The translations under genes were made by a program, and so were the position numbers. From Blautia sp. (lineage in GTDB: Bacteria; Bacillota; Clostridia; Lachnospirales; Lachnospiraceae): a stretch of DNA of 63,689 nucleotides. The notes under the pieces were generated by a model. The model worked only from the letters and a program-made list of their open reading frames with translations. It had not been told where the DNA came from and ran no database searches. Below, in pieces: positions 8,182 through 16,634 of the stretch. Numbering within the stretch: the first letter of the stretch is position 1; every line of letters begins with the position of its first letter. Location: the NCBI GenBank assembly GCA_030841965.1, contig JAUUSJ010000005.1:1-63689 (forward strand), read 5' to 3'.

Positions 8182-8391
8182 AAAGAGAGCCCGTCGATAT
8201 GTCCTCGAAAAACACGTTCGTTCCCACGGTTTTTCGACATACGCCGATATATGCCGCCTCCCGCAAACTTGCGCCTTTGGCGCTCAGACAGTGCTCCAGC
8301 GGCAAAGCTAAGTATATCGAAAAACCGCTCCACTCTCTATCGTTTTTCGAGGACATATCGACGGGCTCTCTTTGCTGTGTACTGGCAAAAC
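8175..8391 (+). repeat. R1 structured repeat, copy 4 (reference copy)
   Basis: Complete 217-bp copy. Order: GAGAC, left arm of 34 bp (starts GCAAAGAGAGCCCGTCGA), CACGTTCGTTCCCA, helix CGGTTTTTCGACATAC, helix GCCGC, hairpin GCGCC-TTT-GGCGC, CAGACAGTGCTCCA, GCGGC, GTATATCGAAAAACCG, CTCCACTCTCTATCG, right arm perfectly complementary to the left, then TGTGTACTGGCAAAAC. Inverted partner of copy 5. Confidence 0.92.
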
Positions 8392-8600
8392 ACTTTATTT
8401 TTTTATTATGTCGTTTTTTGCAAACTTACATCTACGGTAACGATAATGTTCCAGCAACAAAGCAAGGACAACTACTATATAGTTTCAATATGAGTTTCCT
8501 GTTTTCTTACTTATAACAATTTTACGCTACCTTGTCTGACACTTCAATGGTTAAAGCACGCCTTGTTCTTACATATGTTCATTTCTAAATATACTCGAAA

Positions 8601-8770
8601 GCATATAAAATGGATGAATTTCTATAAGAATTTCACTACTAAAAATACCTTTGTATTCCTTAGCGGTAGCATAAGGCTCGTGTTAAAACCTATTTTCATA
8701 TATAACGGACTGAAAAACTCAACATTTTTGTGCTATCCATCCCACACCTGAAAGAGTGGGCTTTTCGCAT
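8601..8770 (+). repeat. Shared segment between paired R1 copies (first locus)
   Basis: About 170 bp similar to 41522-41700: both contain GAATTTCTATAAGAATTTCAC, AATACCTTTGTATTC, a GCGGTAGCATAAGGCTC-like block and a hairpin with tail (CCCAC..GTGGG, then CTTTTCG). In the second locus the hairpin is CCTAC..GTAGG, a compensatory change. It resembles an insertion-sequence end or short RNA gene with terminator; I cannot assign it. The sequence from 8771 to 8954 is AT-rich, with only a possible hairpin (GAAAGCAGTTTCACTGCTTT). Confidence 0.6.
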
Positions 8771-8954
8771 ATTATTGTAAAGAAAAAGATTGCAAATAAA
8801 ATGGATTTTGATATAATATAAATAACACTATGCAAAATAGTATACTCTATTATAGGGCATATTATATTATATATCCTGTAGCTGAGAAAGCAGTTTCACT
8901 GCTTTACAATATATATTTTACAATGTATAGTTTTAGAAATATTTAGATTTTAGG

Positions 8955-9245
8955 GTGTTTTGTCCAGAATGCAATTGAGAAAGAAAATTGGAGTATTTTC
9001 CAGTGTACAGTCGAGAAAGAAAGATAAGGTGTCTTGCTAGGATACGGTTGAGAAAGAAAAATAAAGCGTCTTACTAGGATACAGTTGAGAAAGAAAGTTA
9101 GAGTATCTTTTTAGTGTACAGTTGAGGAGAAAATTAGAGTGTTTCACTAATATATAGAAATATATAGCTGAGGAAGAAAGAAAAAGTATCTTTCAAGCGC
9201 TAGTACACAGTCGAGGAGGAAATTTAAGGTGTTTTGCCAGTACAC
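8955..9245 (+). repeat. Degenerate ~37-bp tandem array abutting R1 copy 5
   Basis: Eight diverged units starting at 8955, 8993, 9029, 9066, 9103, 9139, 9186 and 9229. Spacings are 38, 36, 37, 37, 36, 47 and 43. Each unit has the pattern GTGTTTTGCCAGTACACAG then TGAGAAAGAAAATTAGA, the outer end of R1 plus the first part of an arm. The last unit is the real left end of R1 copy 5. Confidence 0.75.
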
Positions 9246-9445
9246 AGCTGAGAGAGGAAATGGATATATGCCCCGAAAACGATAGAGAGTGGAGCGATTT
9301 TTCGATATACTTAGCTTTGCCGCTGGAGCACTGTTTGAGCGCCGTAGGTGCGAGTTTGCGGGAGGCGGCATATATCAGCGTATGTCGAAAAATCGTGGGA
9401 ACGAACGTGTTTGCGGGGCATATATCCATTTCCTCTCTCAGCGTT
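9231..9445 (-). repeat. R1 structured repeat, copy 5
   Basis: Complete copy, reverse orientation, facing copy 4. Arms GCTGAGAGAGGAAATGGATA / complementary TATCCATTTCCTCTCTCAGC. Core helix carries the A-T version CGATTTTTCGA/TCGAAAAATCG; apical hairpin GCGCC-GTA-GGTGC. The usual GCGTCTC end is GCGTTAG here, followed by a 14-bp direct repeat (TTAGGAGCCAACCC at 9444 and 9458). Confidence 0.9.
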
Positions 9446-9656
9446 AGGAGCCAACCCTTAGGAGCCAACCCTCAGACCCCAGTTCTCAAGAATCAGCCCC
9501 TAACCCTCAAACATTTGGCATTAAACATCTCCTCCCCTTACCTAAATATTTCTCCCCCAAAAGCCCAAAAGACCCGCATTCTACGTCCTTCGGGCAAAGA
9601 AACAATCTCATTGTTTCACAAGAAATACGAATCTTACAAAAAGGAGGCCTATTTTT

Positions 9657-10046
9657 ATGAGCAAAGAACAAGAAACAAGTAAAGTTTATAAGATAGAAGA
9701 AGGAAAATTTGGACAAGTACAAATCGCAGATGAAGTTGTTGCGATAATCGCAGCGCTTGCAGCGACAGAAGTAGATGGCGTAGAGAAGATGTCTGGCAAT
9801 ATCACAAACGGCATTGTCAGCAAACTTGGAATGAAAAGCCTCTCCAAAGGTGTCAAAGTACAGGTGATAGAGGGAAAAGTTTTAGTAGACCTCACATTGG
9901 AATTGGCATATGGAGTAAATCTCCCAAAGGTTTGTCGCAACGTACAAGAGCGAGTGAAATCTGCGATTGAGACAATGACAGGATTAACTGTGGAAGAAGT
10001 GAATGTCAAAATTTCTGGCATAGCAACGCAAAAGGAAGAGGAATAA
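9657..10046 (+). CDS. Asp23/Gls24 family envelope stress response protein
   Basis: 129 aa. Contains VIAALAATEVDGVEKMSG near residues 28-45, LGMKSLSKGVKVQ, a conserved VDLTLELAYGVNLPKVCRNV and C-terminal ETMTGLTVEEVNVKISG, all typical of Asp23/DUF322 proteins (YqhY in Bacillus). YqhY is usually encoded next to nusB, as here. Strong AAGGAGG ribosome binding site. Probably cytoplasmic, linked to acyl-lipid homeostasis in Bacillus. Confidence 0.93.
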   Translation: MSKEQETSKVYKIEEGKFGQVQIADEVVAIIAALAATEVDGVEKMSGNITNGIVSKLGMKSLSKGVKVQVIEGKVLVDLTLELAYGVNLPKVCRNVQERVKSAIETMTGLTVEEVNVKISGIATQKEEE

Positions 10047-10082
10047 TCTCCACAGCACGATAAAATAGAACGGAGTTAGAGT

Positions 10083-10478
10083 ATGAAACGAAGCGAGATA
10101 AGAGAGAGAATATTTCAATTAATTTTTAGAATAGAGTTTAATTCAGAGGAAGAATTAAGAGAGCAGATAGAATGGTATTTTGAGGATTTCCCCAATATAA
10201 AGGAGGAAAATAGACAGTATATGACACATAAGATAGATGCCATTTTGGATTCCTTAAAGGAGATTGATGAGATAATCTTATCTATTTGTAAAGGCTGGAG
10301 AATTGAGAGACTTGGAAAGACAGAACTTGCCATTTTACGTTTAGCAGTGTACGAGATTAAAAAAGATGAAGATATTCCAACTGGAGTTGCGATTAACGAG
10401 GCAGTGGAATTATCAAAGAAGTACTGCAACGAAAATGCACCGAGATTTGTCAATGGAGTCTTGGCAAAACTCGTATAA
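10083..10478 (+). CDS. nusB: Transcription antitermination factor NusB
   Basis: 131 aa all-helical RNA-binding protein starting MKRSEIRERIFQLIFRIEF and containing RLGKTELAILRLAVYEI and PTGVAINEAVELSKKYC, which are family hallmarks. It acts with NusE/S10 on boxA RNA in rRNA antitermination. Normal length; directly follows the asp23-like gene and precedes a terminator. Confidence 0.97.
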   Translation: MKRSEIRERIFQLIFRIEFNSEEELREQIEWYFEDFPNIKEENRQYMTHKIDAILDSLKEIDEIILSICKGWRIERLGKTELAILRLAVYEIKKDEDIPTGVAINEAVELSKKYCNENAPRFVNGVLAKLV

Positions 10479-10552
10479 TATTCGTTTTATCTAAGAAAAG
10501 AAGAATTGCTATGATAGCAGATGTACAGTGACAGTTGGACAGAGGAAAATGA

Positions 10553-10598
10553 GAGAAAAAGGGGGACTGTCAAATTCTATACAGTCCCTTTTTCTATT
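10553..10598 (+). terminator. Rho-independent terminator after nusB
   Basis: Stem AGAAAAAGGG..ACTGT / ACAGTCCCTTTTTCT with loop CAAATTCTAT and a T-run inside the 3' arm. It separates asp23-nusB from the xseA operon. Confidence 0.8.
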
Positions 10599-10670
10599 AG
10601 TATATCACGGCGACATACTGATATAATGGCGAATTATTTGACAGATAAAACGGTGAATTAGAGGGAATAT

Positions 10671-11918
10671 ATGAAAAAGGTATATACAGTAGGACAGATT
10701 AATTTATATATTAAGCGTATGTTTCAGAGTGATTATGTGCTTCGCAATCTCTCGATAAAAGGCGAGGTCTCTAATTGCAAATATCATTCTTCTGGTCATA
10801 TTTATTTTTCTCTTAAAGATGAGAGAGGAGCGATTTCTTGCATTATGTTTGCAGGAGATAGAGCACGCGGATTGGATTTTCAATTGAGTGATGGTCAGAG
10901 TGTTATTGTGAGTGGGAATTTAAGTGTCTACGAGAGAGATGGCACGTATCAGATTTATGCGAGAGAGATTTTGCTCGATGGAATTGGTGCCCTCTATGAG
11001 GAGTTTGAGCGTCTAAAGCAAAAGCTCTATGAGGAGGGGCTGTTTGACCATGAGTTAAAAAAAGAGATTCCTGCCTACCCAAAGAAGGTAGGAATCGTGA
11101 CAGCGCCTACTGGGGCGGCGATTCAAGATATTCGGAGTATTGCAAGGAGAAGGAATCCCTACGTGCAGCTTTATCTTTATCCAGCGAAAGTGCAGGGAAA
11201 GGATGCGGCTCAGGCGATTGTAAAAGGAATTAAGATATTAGATAAGATGGGAATGGATACGATTATTATCGGGCGAGGCGGTGGCTCTATTGAGGATTTA
11301 TGGCCGTTTAATGAAGAAATTGTGGCGAGAGCAATTTTTGACGCTAAGACGCCGATTATATCTGGGACAGGTCACGAGATTGATACGACAATCGCCGATT
11401 ATGCGGCTGATTTGAGAGCTGCGACGCCGTCTGCTGCGTGTGAGCTTGCTATCCCAGATTATAGTCTCTATGCACAGAGCTTTTTGGGAGCGAGGAGAAA
11501 GTTAGATGACCTTATGAGGCAGAAATTAGATGCCGCAAGAACGAAAAAAGAGGAACTCTCCTTCCGATTGGAGTATCTAAATCCAGAGTCTACCTTACAG
11601 GAAAAGAAGATGAGGTTGTTTGACCTTGAGAGACGAATGGAAGCTGCGATGGAGAGACGGTTGATTTTGACGAGACATCGATTAGAACTCTACTATCAGA
11701 AGATAGAGGCGAAGTCTCCGGCGAAGAAGCTTGCAGGTGGATTTGGATATATTGAGACAGAACAGGAGAAGATGCTTACTTCTGTCTCGGAGGCAGAGCC
11801 TGGGCAAAAGATTAAAATTACGATGCAAGACGGAAGCATGGAGGCCAAGATAATAAAAATCCAGCTAAGAGAGGGAAAGGATGGAGTATCGCATGGCGAG
11901 AGCGAAGTTTACGGTTGA
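10671..11918 (+). CDS. xseA: Exodeoxyribonuclease VII large subunit
   Basis: 415 aa. N-terminal OB fold (VLRNLSIKGEVSNCKYHSSG...), then the catalytic domain with VGIVTAPTGAAIQDI, GRGGGSIEDLWPFNEE and PIISGTGHEIDTTIADYAAD, and a C-terminal coiled coil. It forms ExoVII with XseB, degrading single-stranded DNA. Its end overlaps xseB. Confidence 0.97.
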   Translation: MKKVYTVGQINLYIKRMFQSDYVLRNLSIKGEVSNCKYHSSGHIYFSLKDERGAISCIMFAGDRARGLDFQLSDGQSVIVSGNLSVYERDGTYQIYAREILLDGIGALYEEFERLKQKLYEEGLFDHELKKEIPAYPKKVGIVTAPTGAAIQDIRSIARRRNPYVQLYLYPAKVQGKDAAQAIVKGIKILDKMGMDTIIIGRGGGSIEDLWPFNEEIVARAIFDAKTPIISGTGHEIDTTIADYAADLRAATPSAACELAIPDYSLYAQSFLGARRKLDDLMRQKLDAARTKKEELSFRLEYLNPESTLQEKKMRLFDLERRMEAAMERRLILTRHRLELYYQKIEAKSPAKKLAGGFGYIETEQEKMLTSVSEAEPGQKIKITMQDGSMEAKIIKIQLREGKDGVSHGESEVYG

Positions 11919-12093
11919 GAAAGCGTACGAGGAACTGGAGGAAATCATTGCAAAATTGGAGTCGGAGGAGACAAATTTGGCGGATTCTCTAACTTATTAT
12001 AAAAAAGGGGTAAAATTACTTGAAAAATGTCAGACTATGCTTGACACAGTAGAAAAAGAAATGATTATACTAAAAGAAAATGGAGAAGAATAA
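11893..12093 (+). CDS. xseB: Exodeoxyribonuclease VII small subunit
   Basis: 66 aa helical hairpin: YEELEEIIAKLESEETNLADSL then KKGVKLLEKCQ. The start at 11893 (MARAKFTVEKAYEELEE) fits the family better than the in-frame ATG at 11881; both overlap the xseA end and have purine-rich ribosome binding sites. Partner of XseA. Confidence 0.93.
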   Translation: MARAKFTVEKAYEELEEIIAKLESEETNLADSLTYYKKGVKLLEKCQTMLDTVEKEMIILKENGEE

Positions 12094-12095
12094 AA

Positions 12096-12977
12096 GTGAA
12101 GCAAAAAATAAATGAAAAGGCAAGACAGATAGAGAGTGTTATTGAAAAGTATCTTCCAAAGGAAGAGGGATTTCAAAAAACAGTTTTAGAAGCGATGAAT
12201 TATACGATGAATGCAGGGGGAAAACGTCTAAGACCGATGTTGATGCAAGAGACATATCGATTCTTTGGAGGCGAGGAGGATATCGTGGAGCCTTTTATGG
12301 CGGCGATTGAGATGATTCACACTTACTCTTTGATTCATGATGATTTGCCTGCACTCGATAATGACGATTACCGAAGAGGGAGAAAGACGGCTCATATTGT
12401 ATATGGAGAGGCTATGGCGATTTTGGCGGGCGATGGACTTTTAAACTATGCATTTGAGACGGCGGGAAAGGCATTTGATGGCAGGCTTGGCGATGAGAGA
12501 GTTGCGAGGGCGTTTTTGGTTCTTGCCAAAAAGCCAGGCATCTATGGTATGATTGGTGGTCAGACAGCGGATGTGGAGCTTACTGGAAAGCAGATGACGA
12601 TGGAGCAACTTCAATTTATCTATGAGTTAAAGACGGGCGCTCTTTTGGAGGCGTCGATGATGATTGGAGCCATCTTGGCTGGAAGACCACAGGAGGATGT
12701 GGATAAGATAGAGCAGATTGCAAGGAAAATTGGAATCGCTTTCCAGATTCAGGACGATATTTTAGATATTACAAGTACGGTGGAGGAGCTTGGAAAGCCA
12801 ATTCACAGTGATGAGAAAAATGAGAAAGTAACGTATGTGACAATACATGGATTAGAAAAGTCCAAGGAGGAAGTAGCTAGATTAACAGAGGAGGCAATTT
12901 TGAGTTTAGATAGCTTTTCCTTTGAAAATGAATTTTTGAAAAATTTATTATTATATCTAGTAGACCGCAGAAACTAA
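12096..12977 (+). CDS. ispA: Polyprenyl (farnesyl/geranyl) diphosphate synthase
   Basis: 293 aa. First Asp-rich motif HDDLPALDNDD preceded by IHTYSLIHDD, substrate Arg/Lys region NAGGKRLRP, second motif QDDILDIT. Class I trans-prenyltransferase making C15 (or C10) diphosphate for isoprenoid lipids. GTG start two bases after the xseB stop, so coupled. dxs follows, giving precursor supply and chain elongation in one operon. Confidence 0.94.
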   Translation: MKQKINEKARQIESVIEKYLPKEEGFQKTVLEAMNYTMNAGGKRLRPMLMQETYRFFGGEEDIVEPFMAAIEMIHTYSLIHDDLPALDNDDYRRGRKTAHIVYGEAMAILAGDGLLNYAFETAGKAFDGRLGDERVARAFLVLAKKPGIYGMIGGQTADVELTGKQMTMEQLQFIYELKTGALLEASMMIGAILAGRPQEDVDKIEQIARKIGIAFQIQDDILDITSTVEELGKPIHSDEKNEKVTYVTIHGLEKSKEEVARLTEEAILSLDSFSFENEFLKNLLLYLVDRRN

Positions 12978-12981
12978 AGTC

Positions 12982-13020
12982 ATGATGTTGGGGTCAAAAG
13001 GCTCTTTGACTCCTTTGACA
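12982..13020 (-). repeat. Short R2 palindrome in the ispA-dxs spacer
   Basis: ATGATGTTGGGGTCAAAAGG followed by CTCTTTGACTCC: the palindromic end of R2, with mismatches. It creates an in-frame ATG that would lengthen dxs by 26 residues, but that reading is not favoured. Confidence 0.65.
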
Positions 13021-13059
13021 CTTTATGTTCGGGACTTTCAAGATAAGAGGTACCTAAAG

Positions 13060-14952
13060 ATGACAAAGTTATTAGATAAGATAGAAAAAATAAATGATAT
13101 AAAGAAGATTGAGCCAGAACAATATGGACAGTTGGCGGAGGAGATTCGTCAATTTTTAGTGGAGAAATTGAGTAAGACAGGTGGTCATTTGGCTTCTAAT
13201 CTCGGTGTTGTGGAGCTTACGATGGCACTTCATCTGGCGCTTGATTTGCCAAAGGATAAGATTATATATGATGTGGGTCATCAATCTTATGTGCATAAGA
13301 TTTTGACAGGAAGAAAGGATAGATTTGATACATTAAGACAGTATAAGGGACTTTGTGGTTTTCCAAGAATTTATGAGAGTGACTGTGACGCATTTGGAAC
13401 TGGACATAGCTCCACCTCTATCTCGGCTGCACTTGGAATGGCTCAGGCGAGAGACTTAAGAGGCACAGATGAGACGATTGTCGCAGTAATCGGGGATGGC
13501 GCTCTCTCGGGCGGTATGGCGTATGAAGCCCTCAATAATATGGCGAAGCTTCGCAAAAATAAAAAGGGAATGATTGTCATTTTAAATGATAATAAAATGT
13601 CTATATCGGAGAATGTCGGAGGAATGTCAAAGTATTTAGCGCATCTGCGCTCTGATATGAAATATATGGATTTTAAGGAGAACCTCGAGAAACGCTTGAT
13701 GGGAATTCCAAATGTCGGTGAGGGGATTGCAAAGACGATGAAAAAGTCTAAGGATTCTATTCGGCAGATGCTTATGAGAGAGGGACTTTTATTTGAGGAG
13801 ATGGGGATCGAGTATATCGGTCCGATTGATGGCTCGAATATATCTGATATCGTGAGGGCGATTAAGGGAGCTAGGCGAATGGGGGCTCCTGTTCTTATCC
13901 ATGTTCTCACGGATAAGGGAGCTGGGTATGGACCAGCGCAGGAGAATCCTTCTAAGTTTCACGGCGTCGACCCGTTTGACCCAAAGACGGGAAATCCGTT
14001 AAAGAAAAAAGAGTTATCTACTTATACTGATATTTTTGCGAGGAAGATAGTAGATTTTGCGCTAAAAGATGAGAGAATTGTGGCAATTACAGCTGCGATG
14101 GAGAGTGGAACTGGTCTTTCTGATTTTGCCAAGAGATTTCCAGATAGATTTTTCGATGTGGGAATTGCGGAGGAACATGCGGTTACTTTTGCGGCGGGGA
14201 TGGCGGCGGCAGGGATGAAGCCTGTTTTTGCTGTGTACTCGACCTTTCTTCAAAGAGCCTATGACCAGATTCTCCATGATGTCTGTATGCAAAATCTTCC
14301 GGTTGTCTTTGCTCTAGACCGCTCTGGAATTGTCGGAAAAGACGGTGAGACGCATCAGGGAATTTATGATATTTCTTATTTATCGAGTATCCCTGGACTG
14401 ACCGTTGTCGCACCGAAGAATCGGTATGAGATGTCTAGATTATTGGATTTTTGTATTCATTTTGACGGACCGATTGCGATTAAGTATCCAAGAGGAACTG
14501 CCTATTACGGTTTAAAAGAATATAAAGAGAAGATTGTATATGGAAAGAGCGAGGTCATAAAGGAGGGTGAGAAGGTCGCCATTCTTGCGATAGGCTCTAT
14601 GGTAAAGACGACAAAAGAGGCGTTGGATTTGCTTAAGACAGAAGAGATAAATCCTACTTTTGTCAATGTCAGATTTATAAAACCGATGGATAAAGAATTA
14701 ATTGCAAACTTAAATGAAACGCATGATGTGATTATAACTGTGGAGGAAAATATAAAAACAGGTGGTTTTGGGCAGCAGGTTGCACAGTATTTATGTGAGA
14801 TTGGTCCAAAAGCGAGATTAGAGTCGATTTGTCTGCCAGATATTTTTTTAGAGCATGGAGATGTGGAAAAGTTAAAAGAAGTTTATGGTCTTTCTAAGGA
14901 GGCAATTGCAGATAAAGTAAGAAAAAGCTGGAAAGAGGAGAAAGAGATATGA
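13060..14952 (+). CDS. dxs: 1-deoxy-D-xylulose-5-phosphate synthase
   Basis: About 630 aa thiamine-diphosphate enzyme making DXP from pyruvate and glyceraldehyde 3-phosphate, first step of the MEP pathway. Visible motifs: GGHLASNLGVVELT, VGHQSYVHKILTGR, GTGHSSTSISAALGMA, the ThDP motif GDGALSGGMAYEALNN, and the C-terminal transketolase part with DVGIAEEHAVTFAAGMA. ATG 13060 with AGAGG upstream is preferred; the open frame back to 12982 is R2-derived sequence. It overlaps tlyA by 4 bp. Confidence 0.96.
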   Translation: MTKLLDKIEKINDIKKIEPEQYGQLAEEIRQFLVEKLSKTGGHLASNLGVVELTMALHLALDLPKDKIIYDVGHQSYVHKILTGRKDRFDTLRQYKGLCGFPRIYESDCDAFGTGHSSTSISAALGMAQARDLRGTDETIVAVIGDGALSGGMAYEALNNMAKLRKNKKGMIVILNDNKMSISENVGGMSKYLAHLRSDMKYMDFKENLEKRLMGIPNVGEGIAKTMKKSKDSIRQMLMREGLLFEEMGIEYIGPIDGSNISDIVRAIKGARRMGAPVLIHVLTDKGAGYGPAQENPSKFHGVDPFDPKTGNPLKKKELSTYTDIFARKIVDFALKDERIVAITAAMESGTGLSDFAKRFPDRFFDVGIAEEHAVTFAAGMAAAGMKPVFAVYSTFLQRAYDQILHDVCMQNLPVVFALDRSGIVGKDGETHQGIYDISYLSSIPGLTVVAPKNRYEMSRLLDFCIHFDGPIAIKYPRGTAYYGLKEYKEKIVYGKSEVIKEGEKVAILAIGSMVKTTKEALDLLKTEEINPTFVNVRFIKPMDKELIANLNETHDVIITVEENIKTGGFGQQVAQYLCEIGPKARLESICLPDIFLEHGDVEKLKEVYGLSKEAIADKVRKSWKEEKEI

Positions 14953-15770
14953 AGGAGCGATTAGACGTATTACTAGTGAAAAGACAGCTGGCTCCGTCTA
15001 GGGAGAAGGCTAAGGCAATTATTATGTCTGGAATCGTGTATGTAGATGGTCAGAAGGAAGATAAGGCTGGCTCTATGTTTGAGGAGAGTCTGCCGATTGA
15101 GATAAAGGGAAATACCCTAAAATACGTGAGTCGAGGTGGTTTAAAACTTGAGAAAGCGATGGAAGAGTTTGACCTTGACTTGAGGGATAAAGTATGTATG
15201 GATGTGGGAGCTTCCACGGGAGGATTTACACATTGTATGCTCCTAAACGGGGCGAGGAAAGTATATTCCATTGATGTCGGAAGAGGTCAGCTAGACTGGA
15301 AGCTTCGAAATGACAAGAGAGTTGTCTGTATGGAAAAGACGAATATGAGATATGTGACGAGAGAGGATATCGATGAGTTAGCTCAGTTTGTGTCCATCGA
15401 TGTCTCCTTTATCTCTCTGACTAAAATCTTGCTTCCAGTAAAGAATGTATTAGAGGAAGATGGAGAGGTCGTATGCCTGATTAAGCCGCAGTTTGAGGCT
15501 GGCAGAGAGAAGGTTGGAAAAAAAGGAGTTGTGAGAGATGACAATGTACATAGGGAAGTCATCGAGATGATTATGAATTATGCAGAGTCGATTGGATTTT
15601 CTCTCTTACATTTGGATTACTCTCCGATTAAGGGACCAGAGGGAAATATCGAATACCTTCTTCATCTGAAAAAAGAGAAGAATCCAGTGAACCGAATTGA
15701 TAAGGGAAAATGTGGGGAAGTTGTGGCATTATCCCATCAGGCTCTTTCCCATTCTAAGAAGGAGCAGTGA
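14949..15770 (+). CDS. tlyA: TlyA family rRNA 2'-O-methyltransferase
   Basis: 273 aa. N-terminal S4 RNA-binding domain (RLDVLLVKRQLAPSREKAKA), then an FtsJ-like methyltransferase with SAM motif MDVGASTGGFTHCML near 80 and SIDVSFISLTKILLP. Homologues methylate rRNA 2'-OH groups or act as hemolysin-like proteins; the methyltransferase role is the family consensus. Coupled to dxs by ATGA overlap. Confidence 0.93.
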   Translation: MKERLDVLLVKRQLAPSREKAKAIIMSGIVYVDGQKEDKAGSMFEESLPIEIKGNTLKYVSRGGLKLEKAMEEFDLDLRDKVCMDVGASTGGFTHCMLLNGARKVYSIDVGRGQLDWKLRNDKRVVCMEKTNMRYVTREDIDELAQFVSIDVSFISLTKILLPVKNVLEEDGEVVCLIKPQFEAGREKVGKKGVVRDDNVHREVIEMIMNYAESIGFSLLHLDYSPIKGPEGNIEYLLHLKKEKNPVNRIDKGKCGEVVALSHQALSHSKKEQ

Positions 15771-15773
15771 GGG

Positions 15774-16622
15774 ATGAAAAATTTTTTGATTATCACAAAT
15801 GAGTTAAAAGATAAGGATTTGGCAGTGACAAAATCCGTCAAGGCTCATTTGGAGAGAAATGGAACAAGCTGTACGATTATGACCAATCTAGGAGCAAAGT
15901 ATGAGACTGCGTTAGATTTACCACAAAATTTAGATTGCGCCCTCGTCATAGGAGGAGATGGCACCTTTTTGATGGCGGCAAGATTTTTGCTTGACAGGAA
16001 GCTTCCGATGGTTGGAATTAATCTCGGGACACTTGGATTTTTGGCAGATATTGAGGTTGCAGATTTGGACGAGACGTTGAATCATCTCTTAAATGGAGAT
16101 TATACAATCGAAAAGAGAATGATGCTAAGAGGATATATTAAGGATAAGGCAGGAAAAGTGCAAAACCAGTGGTCCGCTCTAAATGATGTCGTTATCGCCA
16201 GAAGTGGATATTCCCGTATTATCGAATATAATGTCTTTGCAAATGGGGACTGGCTGGATACATATCACTCAGACGGTGTGATTATCTCAACTGCGACAGG
16301 CTCTACGGGTTATAATCTCTCCGCAGGAGGACCGATTGTCAATCCAGCCTGCAATGTCATCCTTGTCACTCCGGTCTGTCCTCATTCTCTCGCCAATCGA
16401 AGTGTTGTTTTATCAAAGAATGATAAAATCGAGGTTGAGGTGGGAAGACTTAGAAAAAGTCAAAAAGAGGAGGCGATTGTCACGATTGACGGTCAGATGG
16501 CAATTCGACTAGAGCCGGGACAGAGATTTTATATTGAGCGGGAGGAAAAGACAGTTCAGCTGGTAAAAATACGCAGTAAGAGTTTTGCTGAAATTTTGAG
16601 GACAAAAATGAAAAACGATTAG
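15774..16622 (+). CDS. nadK: NAD kinase
   Basis: 282 aa. Signature IGGDGTFLMAARFL near residue 60, GINLGTLGFLADIE, and the Gly-rich STATGSTGYNLSAGGPI near 175-190. Phosphorylates NAD to NADP. Placed between tlyA and argR as in most clostridial genomes. Confidence 0.96.
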   Translation: MKNFLIITNELKDKDLAVTKSVKAHLERNGTSCTIMTNLGAKYETALDLPQNLDCALVIGGDGTFLMAARFLLDRKLPMVGINLGTLGFLADIEVADLDETLNHLLNGDYTIEKRMMLRGYIKDKAGKVQNQWSALNDVVIARSGYSRIIEYNVFANGDWLDTYHSDGVIISTATGSTGYNLSAGGPIVNPACNVILVTPVCPHSLANRSVVLSKNDKIEVEVGRLRKSQKEEAIVTIDGQMAIRLEPGQRFYIEREEKTVQLVKIRSKSFAEILRTKMKND

Positions 16623-16634
16623 AAGGAGGCTTAA

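Noticed and set aside
8563..8751. 62-aa open frame in the shared segment
   Set aside because: Not preserved in the related segment at 41.5 kb, where the differences include frame-changing insertions; the conservation follows hairpins instead.
8955..9245. Possible degenerate CRISPR array
   Set aside because: Units of ~37 bp are contiguous and all diverged; there is no alternation of constant repeats and unique spacers, and no cas genes nearby. They resemble the R1 end instead.
9260..9682. 140-aa open frame running from R1 toward the asp23-like gene
   Set aside because: The first half is R1 core in the same frame that recurs at other copies; the rest is C-rich spacer. No ribosome binding site, and it overlaps the well-supported start of the next gene.
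12982..13059. Longer N-terminus of Dxs
   Set aside because: Codons come from the R2 palindrome and spacer; the ATG at 13060 has the ribosome binding site and fits family starts.
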